From an uncultured Sphingomonadaceae bacterium (lineage in GTDB: Bacteria; Pseudomonadota; Alphaproteobacteria; Sphingomonadales; Sphingomonadaceae), in NCBI GenBank assembly GCA_947493195.1, contig CANLQG010000009.1, positions 62,001 to 126,000 on the forward strand: a stretch of 64,000 nt of DNA, read 5' to 3'. The position numbers and the translations under genes are program-made. Under the pieces are notes generated by a model. That model was not told the origin of the DNA and did no database searches. It worked only from the letters and a program-made list of their open reading frames with translations. The stretch's first letter is position 1, and each line of letters opens with the position of its first letter. Shown here in pieces: positions 42,864 through 51,814 of this stretch.

Positions 42864-45007
42864 TGGCCGGACAAGACAACTCGAACGGTGACGACGAGGA
42901 CGACAAGACCGTCTTCAATCCCGTGCCTCCGCCCGCTCCGGAAGACGGCGGGGATGATGACAAGACAGTCTTCGAACCTGCGCCTCCGCCTCCTCCGGAA
43001 AACGAAGAGGAGGACGAGAAAACCGTTTTCCTGCCCCGCCTGGAGCCGGGCGAAGATGCCGAAGCGGTTCCGCCAGCCCAGGCGCCCTCGCCAGCACCGC
43101 CGCCAAACCCGTCGGCCTTTCCCGACTCGCGCAGCAGCCCGCCCAACCCGTCGGGTTTTCCCGGCGCGCCAGCCTCGCCAAGCGAACCGATCCGACCGAT
43201 CGAGGTGGGCGATTACGTCAATGTCTACCGGGTCGAGAAATTCATTGCGCGCGGCGGAATGGGCGAAGTCTGGCAGGCAGTGAACCCGCACCCGCCGCAC
43301 GAGCAGGTGGCGGTGAAGATCATGCTGCCCGATCTCGCTCGGGACGAGAACGTGCTGAACATGTTCTACAAGGAAGCGTCCGCGCTCGGCCGGTTGCACC
43401 ACGAGAACATCGTGCAATACCGCATCGCCTCGCAAGGGCCCAACGGCCAGCCATACCTGATCACGGAATTCGTCGACGGGCCGAGCCTGGAGGAACTGCT
43501 GGGCGAATTCTCGCCGGACGAGGCGCAGTTGAAACGGCTCACCCAGCGCCTGACCCGTGGTCTGGGTGCCGCCCATGCCCAGGGCGTCGTTCACCGCGAT
43601 ATCGCGCCGGACAATATCCTTCTGGTCGCCGGAGACGCGGCCCGGCCCAAGATCATCGATTTCGGCATCGTCAAGGATACCAGCGAATCGAACAAGACTA
43701 TCATCGGTGACGGCACGGCCGGTAAGCTGCGCTACATGGCGCCCGAGCAGATGGGCGAATACAACCGCAATGTCGGGCCGTGGACCGATATCTACAGCCT
43801 GGCCCTGACGATGCTGGCGGTGGCGACGGGCGACCACGCCGACATGGGCGGATCGATGGCCGATGCCGTGCTGAAGCGGCGGGGCGTGCCGGACCTTTCC
43901 GCAATTCCCGAAGCGCTGCGACCGGCATTCACCGCCGCCCTGCAACCCAATCCGGCCGATCGCCCGCAGACAATGGCCGAATTCTCAGGCCTGCTGGACG
44001 ATGGTAGCAAGGCCGTTACGGGCGCGCTTGGCGGGCTGGACGCTCCCTTGAATCCAGAGAAGGATGCTGCCGGGAAACAGGATCGGGCCCCGCACCAAAA
44101 GGACGGGAAGAAGGACAAGCCCGGATTGTTTACCGATCCCTCGAAGAAGTGGATCGTCTATGGTGGCGCTGGAGCGGTGGCCGCTTTGGCCATCCTTGTC
44201 ACTGTCATCGTGTTTGCGACAAGTCCCGACGATCTTCCCGAAGATGCCGTGGAAGGCGGCACGGGTCAGGTCGCGCAAGGCACCTCCGATCCCGCCGCGC
44301 CCAGCATCGATCAGATCGCGGCCGCAGCGGTGCAGGAGGTCGATTGCGCCTGGCTGACGTTCGATGGAGCGAGCGGCAACAGCGCGCGATTCACCGGCGG
44401 TGCTGCCCGCCCCGGTGCGGTGCAGACTGCGCTGGAAGGTGCCTTTGCCGCCAACGGCATGCCCAACGTCACGCCCGACACGCGGGGCCTGGTGACATTC
44501 GGCGAGAACCTGTGCCCAATGGTCGATGCCCTGCGCACTGCGCGCAGCGAACGCCCGCTGATGTCCACCCCTCAAGAGTCCTACGAGATAGAGATGCAGG
44601 AATCCGTGCACGGCGACAGCGCGGAGATTGCCAGACCCATCCTGCAGGCCAGTGGACTGAGTCCGGACGACGAAGCCATCCTGCTCTACATCGACGATAC
44701 GGACGCGGGTGTTTTCTCGGACAATCGCGAAATGATCAGGCGCGGCGCATTGGCGAGCCAGGGCTCGGTAACCACGACCGGCTTTCAGACCAAGGTCGAG
44801 TATGAAACCGAAGGCGGTGCCGCTTTTGTAATCGTCACCGGACAACAGGAATTTCCGCGTGACCTTTTCCCACGAACGGACGAGGCGGAACTCGGCGAGA
44901 TCAGGGTAACTCCCGATTGGGCGAACCGGTTCGAGCAAGCGGCGCGAGAGAACAACTGGCAAACCGATATTCTCTGGTTCCGCATCACGGATGACGTGCC
45001 GAACTAG
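42863..45007 (+). CDS. ppkA: T6SS serine/threonine kinase PpkA with triple KTVF N-terminus
   Basis: A 714-residue membrane kinase. The cytoplasmic N-terminus repeats K-T-V-F three times (Thr16, Thr35 and Thr54, exactly 19 residues apart). The Hanks kinase domain (about 120-385) has the glycine loop ARGGMGEVW, Lys152 in VAVKIM, HRDIAPDN (244-251) and DFG (266-268). Ala248 stands where most kinases carry the HRDxK lysine. One helix lies at about 430-452. A periplasmic domain of about 260 residues without a recognised fold is likely the sensor. It is the last gene of the tssK operon, tail to tail with fha. Confidence 0.92.
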   Translation: MAGQDNSNGDDEDDKTVFNPVPPPAPEDGGDDDKTVFEPAPPPPPENEEEDEKTVFLPRLEPGEDAEAVPPAQAPSPAPPPNPSAFPDSRSSPPNPSGFPGAPASPSEPIRPIEVGDYVNVYRVEKFIARGGMGEVWQAVNPHPPHEQVAVKIMLPDLARDENVLNMFYKEASALGRLHHENIVQYRIASQGPNGQPYLITEFVDGPSLEELLGEFSPDEAQLKRLTQRLTRGLGAAHAQGVVHRDIAPDNILLVAGDAARPKIIDFGIVKDTSESNKTIIGDGTAGKLRYMAPEQMGEYNRNVGPWTDIYSLALTMLAVATGDHADMGGSMADAVLKRRGVPDLSAIPEALRPAFTAALQPNPADRPQTMAEFSGLLDDGSKAVTGALGGLDAPLNPEKDAAGKQDRAPHQKDGKKDKPGLFTDPSKKWIVYGGAGAVAALAILVTVIVFATSPDDLPEDAVEGGTGQVAQGTSDPAAPSIDQIAAAAVQEVDCAWLTFDGASGNSARFTGGAARPGAVQTALEGAFAANGMPNVTPDTRGLVTFGENLCPMVDALRTARSERPLMSTPQESYEIEMQESVHGDSAEIARPILQASGLSPDDEAILLYIDDTDAGVFSDNREMIRRGALASQGSVTTTGFQTKVEYETEGGAAFVIVTGQQEFPRDLFPRTDEAELGEIRVTPDWANRFEQAARENNWQTDILWFRITDDVPN

Positions 45008-45021
45008 AGAGCACGAAGGGT

Positions 45022-46557
45022 TCAGGGCTGCCTTGACGCCTCCTCATAGGCCTGGCGGAATTCCTTGGAGAACACGTCCAGGAACGCTTCGGCAGACCCC
45101 TGCGCGACGCCGCCGAATTCCTTCTCGTAAGCCTTCCACAGTTCGGCCTCGCGCTGTCCGGGAATAAGCTTCGACAGACCGCCCTTCTCTTCCGTACGGG
45201 CCTTTATCGCGGCGGGCGAAAATCGCTTGAGGGTCGCCTGCAGCGCGCCCTGCATCGCTTTCAGGGTCGCTATCTGGTGAGCCTGAAGGTCGCGGAAGGC
45301 ATCCTCCACCGCGCGGTCGGCTTCCATGTATCCCCGCATCGGCGGGTTCAGAGTCATCTCCAGCGCCTGTTCGACGTTCCTTGCGAATTTCAACGGGTTG
45401 TTACCATCGAAACGCAGTTGCGTGGCCGTGGCGCCCATCTGGTCCTTCGCCCGCGCCCGTGCTTCCAGCAGTGTCATCAAGCCGGCGAGAAGGCGGTGCA
45501 GCAGACGCGCGGTGCGCTCTGCAGTCTCTTCCGGCGTCTGGCTCAGCTTCTGGGGATCGACTCCCAGATAGCGGACGAGTTGCTGATAGGCCGCATCAGG
45601 GACCTGTGCGGCCGTAGGCGGCGGGGTAGCTGGTGCTTGCTGCTGGGAGCGACGACGCGCAGGCTGGGCTCCGGTGGGCGGCGGCGGGGCCGGACGGGCC
45701 TTGGCGTCAGGCTTGCCGGCAGGGTACTGCGTACCCCAGTTCCCTTCCCCCGAAGGCACCGCGGCACCTGGCGCGGTTCGGCCAGCTTCGGGCGGTGCCG
45801 GCGGTTGGGAAGCGGGTGCTGGCGAAAATGGATCGGAGGTCTGCGCGGCCGGGTTGAGAGGCAGGAACGGATCATCGTCCTTGCCGCCATCGAGAGGTGC
45901 GAAATCGTCGTCTGCTGGCGCGCCAAAGCCCTCGTCCGAGGAGACCGGAGCATCCCATGATGCTGCGGCCCAATCGACCTGGTGATTGTTGGTTAGCGAG
46001 CCGAAGATGTCATCGCCATCGGGAGCGAAATTGCCCGAACCCGCTTCGTCGGCCCACTCCGACACTTCCCTCGCTGCATCTTGCGGCAGGCCCCAGTCCT
46101 CGGCAGCACCCGCAGCCGGTTCGCTCGCACCAGCGGGAGCGCCCGCACCGCCGGAAGGCAGGCCTTCCCAGTCGTCCCAACCGGTGTTTTCTTCGGCGGC
46201 CTTACGCTCCTCCTCGCGCTCGAACGACTCGCGCGCTTCGCCGGAAACGACGGCGACGATCTCGTAATCACCGATGTAGATCCGGTCGCCCGGAGCAATG
46301 GGATGAGGGCCCTGAACCGGCTCCTGCCCGTCATTGACGAAGGTGCCGTTGGAACTGATGTCCGAAAGGAAATACCGGCCCTCGCGGTACTGAATTTCGC
46401 AGTGCTTCCGTGAAATGCCCGCCTTGTTTGAATCGGGCAAGGACCAGTCGTTTGTGGCCGAACGCCCGATCAGCCCGCCCCTGCGATGCAGGACGAATTC
46501 CAGGCTGGCTCCATTCTCCAGCCTATCCCTGTTCTGGATGCGTAGTGTCAGGCTCAC
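45022..46557 (-). CDS. tagH: Fha/TagH: FHA-domain scaffold of the T6SS
   Basis: A 511-residue protein. The N-terminal forkhead-associated domain (about 1-105) carries the phosphothreonine-binding residues GRS (31-33), SRKH (49-52) and NGT (70-72). A long Pro/Ala/Asp-rich linker (about 120-300) connects to the C-terminal T6SS-specific domain (YQQLVRYLGVD to the end, about 322-511), also known from ImpI/TagH proteins. In Pseudomonas Fha is a PpkA substrate, and in Agrobacterium it binds phosphorylated TssL. Its stop is 14 bases from the ppkA stop. It forms an operon with the upstream orphan and vgrG. Confidence 0.92.
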   Translation of the reverse strand: MSLTLRIQNRDRLENGASLEFVLHRRGGLIGRSATNDWSLPDSNKAGISRKHCEIQYREGRYFLSDISSNGTFVNDGQEPVQGPHPIAPGDRIYIGDYEIVAVVSGEARESFEREEERKAAEENTGWDDWEGLPSGGAGAPAGASEPAAGAAEDWGLPQDAAREVSEWADEAGSGNFAPDGDDIFGSLTNNHQVDWAAASWDAPVSSDEGFGAPADDDFAPLDGGKDDDPFLPLNPAAQTSDPFSPAPASQPPAPPEAGRTAPGAAVPSGEGNWGTQYPAGKPDAKARPAPPPPTGAQPARRRSQQQAPATPPPTAAQVPDAAYQQLVRYLGVDPQKLSQTPEETAERTARLLHRLLAGLMTLLEARARAKDQMGATATQLRFDGNNPLKFARNVEQALEMTLNPPMRGYMEADRAVEDAFRDLQAHQIATLKAMQGALQATLKRFSPAAIKARTEEKGGLSKLIPGQREAELWKAYEKEFGGVAQGSAEAFLDVFSKEFRQAYEEASRQP

Positions 46558-47129
46558 GTCTTGGTCAGGGCATCTGTTCCGGAAATCGCCACCTTCTCGC
46601 CCAAATCGAGTGCCTTGTCGAGAAATGCGTTGGTTTCTTCCCGCTTTAACACAGCCGCAGACACAATCGCGCCTGCCACCAGGTGACCCGTAACCGCGGG
46701 ATCGCCGTTTACCGGCTCCAGATCGGGATCGGAGATAGAGCCGCCGGAAAAGAAGATCGCGTAACCCAGCAATTTCTCCGGACTGTCCTCGCTCGCCCGT
46801 TCCGCCTGCGCGAACATGGCGCGGCGAAATTCATCGGATGGCTGATCGATCCAGCGCTGCGCATAGTCCATAAGGTTGCGGCGGACGGGTGGGTAATCCT
46901 TTCGTTCGGAGAGGGGTGCAAGGCACGCGGCCGCCCAGGCTATCGCTTCTGCACGCGGCAGGGCTGCGGCCAGGAAGCCGACTGCCTGTACCCGCTCCGC
47001 GGATTTGCGCAGCGCGTGAAAGTGCGCCCTTGGGTTTACTTCCGGAGCCGGCAGCTGCCCTTCCTCCACCCCGCATTGCCGGGCGAGTTCTCGGGCATCG
47101 GTCCACAAGACGGTCGTCCACTCGGTCAT
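46554..47129 (-). CDS. T6SS-cluster protein of unknown function (DUF6931-like)
   Basis: A 191-residue, mostly helical protein without signal peptide or membrane helix. It resembles small proteins found between vgrG and fha in other proteobacterial T6SS clusters, which I recall as DUF6931, but the assignment is from memory. Visible features are VLWTDARELARQCGV, AVGFLAAALPRAEAIAWAA and the Gly-Ser loop FFSGGSI. It starts 24 bases after vgrG and overlaps fha by 4 bases, so it is co-translated with both. A helper of VgrG loading or Fha is possible. Confidence 0.7.
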   Translation of the reverse strand: MTEWTTVLWTDARELARQCGVEEGQLPAPEVNPRAHFHALRKSAERVQAVGFLAAALPRAEAIAWAAACLAPLSERKDYPPVRRNLMDYAQRWIDQPSDEFRRAMFAQAERASEDSPEKLLGYAIFFSGGSISDPDLEPVNGDPAVTGHLVAGAIVSAAVLKREETNAFLDKALDLGEKVAISGTDALTKT

Positions 47130-47153
47130 GACTGAATGCCTCCCGCTCCCGGC

Positions 47154-49142
47154 CTAGTTGATCTTCACCAGGGCACCTTTTTCAGTCAGGATGCCCCCTG
47201 CGGAAACCTCGGTCATGGCCTTGCCATCAACCTTTATCATGGTCGAACTCAAGGTCGCACCTGTCGGAGTAAGCGTCAGCTTCGTCATGCCAACCACGAG
47301 CTCGATCTGCTGCATCGCCTCGATCTTGATCTTGCCGGCGCTAGCCTTGGTCTCGATATTGCCCATTGTCACGGTGAGCTTGTCGTTGCCCTGCTTTATC
47401 GTGGTGGTCCGGTTGCCCGACGTGTAGGTGTTCTCTTCGTTCTTTTCGAGCGTGTATTCCCGGTTACCGTCGATCTCCACCTTCTCGTCGTTCTTGACGT
47501 AGCGAGACCTGTCATGGCCGACTTTCAGTTCCTCGTCATGACCGATGTGGGTCGAGGTATCGAAGCGAACGCGGATATTCATGTCGCGCTCGGCATGGAG
47601 GAATACCTCTTCCTTGCCACCCTTGTCCTCGAACCGAAGTTCGTTCGCCTTGGGCTTGCCGGTATCCAGATCCTCGGTCTCGGGGTAGGAGTCCTGTTCG
47701 CCGTAGGTCAGGGTACGCCAGACAGCGCGCGTCTTGTTGGCGGGCAAGTCGTAGACCGGCATGTGCTCGGCATTGAACACGCGCCCTGTCACCAGCGGCT
47801 TGTCCGGATCGCCGTGCAGGAAGTCCACCAGCACTTCATGCCCAACGCGCGGCAGGATGATATTGCCCAGGCCGCCCGTCTGGGAAACGCGGATCCAGCA
47901 GGTCGTGCGTTCACCCGGCTCGTCATTGCGATCCCAGTGGAAGCGCACTTTCACGCGGCCGTATTCGTCGGTGTAGATCGTCTCGCCCTCGGGCCCGGTA
48001 ACGATCGCCGATTCCAGGCCCACCACACGCGGCTTCGGCGTGTCGTTCGGGGCGCGGAACTGGGTGTCGGCGGGGATGGCCACGAAATGCACGGTATCTT
48101 CGTCGCGCTTGCCGGTACCCGAGCGGTAGGACTGGGACTGCAGGTTGTGGACTGTCGAAATGATCAGGTAATCGCGGTTGAAGCGCGCAGTCGGGTGCTC
48201 TGCGACCGTCACTGTTGTGCCCACACAAAGGGCCTTGGCCGTGGCGTCGGCAGCGTAGGTACGCCGCAGCGCCCGAAACTCTTCCAGCCGGGCGGAGCTT
48301 AACCGCTGCCCGCGACCGTCGTCGATGAACTGGCCGGGGTAGCTGTAATATTCGTAGCTGTCGTGCTCGTGCTGGGCGGAATCGGTGGCGATACCATCCA
48401 CCGGTTTCGCCGGTTTCTTGAAATCGAAATCGCGCAGTTGCACGCGTTCGTGCCCAGAACTGGCGACACGCTCGGTCCACTTCTTCAGATAGTATTTCGA
48501 GCCCCATTCGGCACTGACCCGGTAGGACTGGCTCACATCGGCCGTGGGATTGAAAGCCAGGCCGCCTGCCTTGGTTTCCTCGTGCTGGTTGGCCCTGTCG
48601 CAGATCACCATCTCGTGCCGGTCTTCATGGTGGCGGAAGAAGTAATAGAGCCCCTCCTGCTCCATCAGGCGACTGACAAAGTTGAAGTCGCTTTCAGCGT
48701 ACTGCACGCAATATTCGTAAGGTTCGTAGCTTTCAGCCGCGAGGTATTCCACATCGGTAAACCCGACTCGCGCGAAAACATCCTTCAGAATGTCGAGGAC
48801 CGACTTCTCCTGGTAAATGGCGAACCCGCTGGCCGTGTCCATGAAGTACAGGAACGGTCGCAGCGAGAGGTTGTAATAAAAGCCATCGGCTGTCTCGCGC
48901 AGATATACGGCCTCTGTCAGGTAGCCGTTGAAGTAGCGAACCTCGTCCTCATCCTCGAAAACGGAAACGCCAACGCGTTCACCGATGTGCGGGCCGAGGT
49001 CCAGCTCCCCCAGTGGCGAGGTGATGACCAGTTCGAATTCGAAGGGGTCGGACAGGTTCTCTCTCGCGGTCAGCGAGACGAATTCGACCTGCTCGCCCCC
49101 CAAATCGACGGCTAGCCGGGTTTCGCGGTATTCGCTGGTCAA
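47154..49142 (-). CDS. vgrG: T6SS spike protein VgrG (TssI)
   Basis: A 662-residue trimeric spike, gp27/gp5-like. The gp27 part contains FVSLTARENLSDPFEFEL, YCVQYAESDFNFVSRLMEQE and GLYYFFRH. The gp5 OB fold has VRFHWDR, WIRVSQ and LPRVGHEVLVDFLHGDPDKP. The beta-helix blade region (about 520-660) ends with VSAGGILTEKGALVKIN. No effector is fused. The frame is open to TTG 49163. TTG 49142 is preferred because GGGGAGG lies seven bases before it. It is the first gene of the minus-strand group and diverges from the OmpA-like gene. Confidence 0.93.
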   Translation of the reverse strand: MTSEYRETRLAVDLGGEQVEFVSLTARENLSDPFEFELVITSPLGELDLGPHIGERVGVSVFEDEDEVRYFNGYLTEAVYLRETADGFYYNLSLRPFLYFMDTASGFAIYQEKSVLDILKDVFARVGFTDVEYLAAESYEPYEYCVQYAESDFNFVSRLMEQEGLYYFFRHHEDRHEMVICDRANQHEETKAGGLAFNPTADVSQSYRVSAEWGSKYYLKKWTERVASSGHERVQLRDFDFKKPAKPVDGIATDSAQHEHDSYEYYSYPGQFIDDGRGQRLSSARLEEFRALRRTYAADATAKALCVGTTVTVAEHPTARFNRDYLIISTVHNLQSQSYRSGTGKRDEDTVHFVAIPADTQFRAPNDTPKPRVVGLESAIVTGPEGETIYTDEYGRVKVRFHWDRNDEPGERTTCWIRVSQTGGLGNIILPRVGHEVLVDFLHGDPDKPLVTGRVFNAEHMPVYDLPANKTRAVWRTLTYGEQDSYPETEDLDTGKPKANELRFEDKGGKEEVFLHAERDMNIRVRFDTSTHIGHDEELKVGHDRSRYVKNDEKVEIDGNREYTLEKNEENTYTSGNRTTTIKQGNDKLTVTMGNIETKASAGKIKIEAMQQIELVVGMTKLTLTPTGATLSSTMIKVDGKAMTEVSAGGILTEKGALVKIN

Positions 49143-49359
49143 GGTATGCCCTCCCCGTTGCAATGCTCCCTAAATCACATGAAAATCAATTCACGGCAAG
49201 GTGACCTGTTTTGAAGCAAAGAATTTTCCGCGACTTGCCGTTGACCGACCTACGTGGTATTTAACAAAATATTGACTGTCCGGATTCTCTTTTGTGATTC
49301 CGACATGCTTGGGGGAGCCACGGACATCACTTTCTCAGACGCTCGTGCTGGAGTCTAAC

Positions 49360-50073
49360 ATGAAGTATTTGGCTGTTTTTCTTTCGTTTGCTGTCGCCGC
49401 GCCCGTGATGGCTCAGGCTGACGACAACGAATACGATCCCGTGCAGGCTGCACAGATGATCTGCGATGTCACCTCCTCTACGGACACTCCCATTTGCGGC
49501 GAAGCAGCGCTTGAACTTGCCATGCGCCCCCCGGAAACCATCGGGGATGTCGGCGTGGTCAAGAAACCTCGCGTGCTCGGGGCAAGCGTCGCGAGTGAAA
49601 CCGTGAGCACGCCCGCCGCTGCAACGCCGGCACGCAGCATACCGCGCCCTCGCCCGGTGACGCGCCGTAGTTCCGCCCCGGTCGATAATGCCAGTCTTGC
49701 CGCGGCGATCATTCCGCCTGAAGTGGCAGGCACGTCGGCTCTGATGGTCACCTTCGCCAATAACTCCGCACGCCTGACCGAAGCCAGCCAGACTGCGATC
49801 AACAGCTTTGCCGTGGGCCTGCAGAGCGTTGACGAGCTTACCGGTGGCGGCAACCGCTTCCGCATCGAGGGCCATACCGATGCCGCCGGTGCAGACGAGT
49901 TCAACCAGCAGCTTTCCGAACAGCGTGCGCAGGCAGTTGTCGACGCGCTTGTTGCCTACGGCATTCCGGCAGAACGGTTCGAAGTGGTTGGCAAGGGTGA
50001 AGCCGAGCCGCTCGAGGGGCGTCGCGGCAATGACCCGCTGAACCGCAGGGTCGTAGCGGTGGTCGTGGACTGA
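49360..50073 (+). CDS. OmpA-family periplasmic peptidoglycan-binding protein
   Basis: A 237-residue exported protein. The signal peptide is MKYLAVFLSFAVAAPVMAQA. An unstructured Pro/Ala/Arg-rich linker follows, then the OmpA C-terminal domain (about 125-237) with FRIEGHTDAAGADEFNQQLS, QRAQAVVDALVAYGI and NRRVVAVVV. The ATG at 49360 follows GGAG and removes a longer upstream extension without signal peptide. It is read with tssA (16 bases apart). It could help anchor the T6SS at the wall alongside the TssL OmpA domain, perhaps replacing missing TssJ functions. Confidence 0.85.
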   Translation: MKYLAVFLSFAVAAPVMAQADDNEYDPVQAAQMICDVTSSTDTPICGEAALELAMRPPETIGDVGVVKKPRVLGASVASETVSTPAAATPARSIPRPRPVTRRSSAPVDNASLAAAIIPPEVAGTSALMVTFANNSARLTEASQTAINSFAVGLQSVDELTGGGNRFRIEGHTDAAGADEFNQQLSEQRAQAVVDALVAYGIPAERFEVVGKGEAEPLEGRRGNDPLNRRVVAVVVD

Positions 50074-50089
50074 TCCGGGTTCAGGGGGG

Positions 50090-51124
50090 ATGAAAAGTCT
50101 AGACGAGTTGCTCGCGCCGATCGAGGGTGACTCCCCGACCGGCGAGGACCTCGACGATTCCGAAACGTTCGAAGCGCTCCGGACCGCTTTCGATTTCCGC
50201 TTTCCCATCGACGTCGGCCTCGAAGAGGTCGAAGAGGGGCGCGAGATGCCTCCGCCCGTCGATTGGGAAAAGCAGATCGCAATAATCGAAGACCTTAGCG
50301 ACAAGACCAAGGACATATTCCTGGCTGCCTCGCTGGCGCGATGCGGGATCGCGATCGATGACATCGATACCGTCGAACGCGGCCTGATGATGATGGCCGG
50401 GCTCCTCGAAACCTATTGGGAAGACGTCCACCCGCAGGTGGCGGTGCTGGGATATATCGGGCGCAAGGGGGTGTGCGAGCAGATCGCCGGCCGCGGCGCT
50501 TTCTCGATCCCGTTCCTGAACACGACCATCCTTCGCGAAGGCCGCGCTGCGTTCCGGGCCGGGCAGGTGATGGATGCCGAGGCCGGCGGGCCAAGCTCGG
50601 ACGAATATGCGCCCATCAAGCGCATGCTTGAAACCTGGGACGAAGAGCGCAAGCAGGCAACTGCCGACAAGCTGCAATCCATCATCGACACCATCAAGCG
50701 CATCGAAGGTGCGATGAAGGTTCACGCAGACGGTGAGGAAGCGCCGAGTTTCGATACCACCATCGAATACGTGAACAGCGTCCGCATTGCCTACATGGTC
50801 CTGGCGGAAATGGAATCCGCCAAGGCCGATGGCGAGGAGAGTTCCGATGGGGATGCCGCTGGCCAAGATGCGCCGAAGGCGTCTGTCGGCGGCGCGGGAA
50901 CGCCCCTTTCGGGCGAGATTCGTTCTCGCGACGACGTCCTTCGCGCGCTTCGTGCGATTGAGCAATATTACGAACGGGCGGAGCCAGGACACCCGGTAAA
51001 GATAGCATCGCGGCGTCTCGCGGGCTGGGTCAACAAGGATTTCATGCAAATTCTCAATGACATAGTTCCAAACAGCGTAGACGATGCCACTAATGTACTT
51101 CTAGAAAGACAAGACGATGATTGA
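50090..51124 (+). CDS. tssA: T6SS assembly cap protein TssA
   Basis: A 344-residue TssA with the N-terminal ImpA domain: LLAPIEGDSPTGEDL (about 6-20), DWEKQIAIIEDLSDKTKDIF, and LMMMAGLLETYWEDVHPQ. The C-terminal part is helical (SRDDVLRALRAIEQYYERAE) and ends with a conserved-looking AGWVNKDFMQILNDIVP. TssA organises baseplate and sheath growth. It follows the OmpA-like gene and precedes tssB by about 80 bases, which hold no obvious terminator. Confidence 0.93.
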   Translation: MKSLDELLAPIEGDSPTGEDLDDSETFEALRTAFDFRFPIDVGLEEVEEGREMPPPVDWEKQIAIIEDLSDKTKDIFLAASLARCGIAIDDIDTVERGLMMMAGLLETYWEDVHPQVAVLGYIGRKGVCEQIAGRGAFSIPFLNTTILREGRAAFRAGQVMDAEAGGPSSDEYAPIKRMLETWDEERKQATADKLQSIIDTIKRIEGAMKVHADGEEAPSFDTTIEYVNSVRIAYMVLAEMESAKADGEESSDGDAAGQDAPKASVGGAGTPLSGEIRSRDDVLRALRAIEQYYERAEPGHPVKIASRRLAGWVNKDFMQILNDIVPNSVDDATNVLLERQDDD

Positions 51125-51203
51125 TCGTTTGTGATTCTCGTCAATCGATTCTAGGATGCTGCGACGAGTCTCTTAAGGACTAGTTGAAAGAGGGGGAATT
51201 ATA

Positions 51204-51740
51204 GTGTCGGATTCAGGTCAGAAGTTTATCGGCAGAAACCGGGCTCCGCGCGTCCATATCTCCTATGATGTCGAAACCTACGGCGCACGAAAGTCGGTCG
51301 AACTGCCTTTCGTAATGGGCGTGATGTCGGACCTGTCCGGTTCCAGCCATGTCGAGAAGAAAGACCTCAAGGATCGCGAATTCCTGGAATTCGACATCGA
51401 CAATTTCGACAAGCGCATGGGCGCCATTGCGCCGCGCGCCGCTTTCAACGTGGACAATACGCTGGAAGGCGATGGCAAACTTTCGGTCGATCTCACCTTT
51501 TCCAAGATGGACGATTTCGACCCTGCGACCGTCGCAAAGAATGTGCCCGCGCTGAAGAAGCTGCTCGAGGCACGAGACGAGTTGAACAACCTGCTTGTTT
51601 TCATGGATGGCAAGTCCGGCGCGCAGAACCTGATCGATCAGGTGCTGAAGGACCCTGCACTGCTCAAGGCCATTTCCGCCTCGAAACCTGCCGCAAACGA
51701 TGCGGAGGCGCCGGAAGCTGCAGAGGGCGAAGCCGAATAA
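51204..51740 (+). CDS. tssB: T6SS contractile sheath small subunit TssB
   Basis: A 178-residue sheath subunit (VipA/ImpB). Family features are VHISYDVETYGARKSVELPF, MGVMSDLSG and FDKRMGAIAPRAAF. A C-terminal helix contacts TssC. It starts with GTG behind AGAGGGGG. The acidic Ala/Glu tail is typical. tssC follows after 74 bases. Confidence 0.96.
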   Translation: MSDSGQKFIGRNRAPRVHISYDVETYGARKSVELPFVMGVMSDLSGSSHVEKKDLKDREFLEFDIDNFDKRMGAIAPRAAFNVDNTLEGDGKLSVDLTFSKMDDFDPATVAKNVPALKKLLEARDELNNLLVFMDGKSGAQNLIDQVLKDPALLKAISASKPAANDAEAPEAAEGEAE

Positions 51741-51814
51741 GAAGCTGGCGGGGCACAGGCGACTGCCATGCCCGGCCGATTGCACAGCGCGTTATTTTTT
51801 GATGGAGGATTTTG

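Noticed and set aside
42596..43945. Long minus-strand frame opposite pppA and ppkA
   Set aside because: Arg/His/Gly-rich shadow; both plus-strand genes carry full catalytic motifs.
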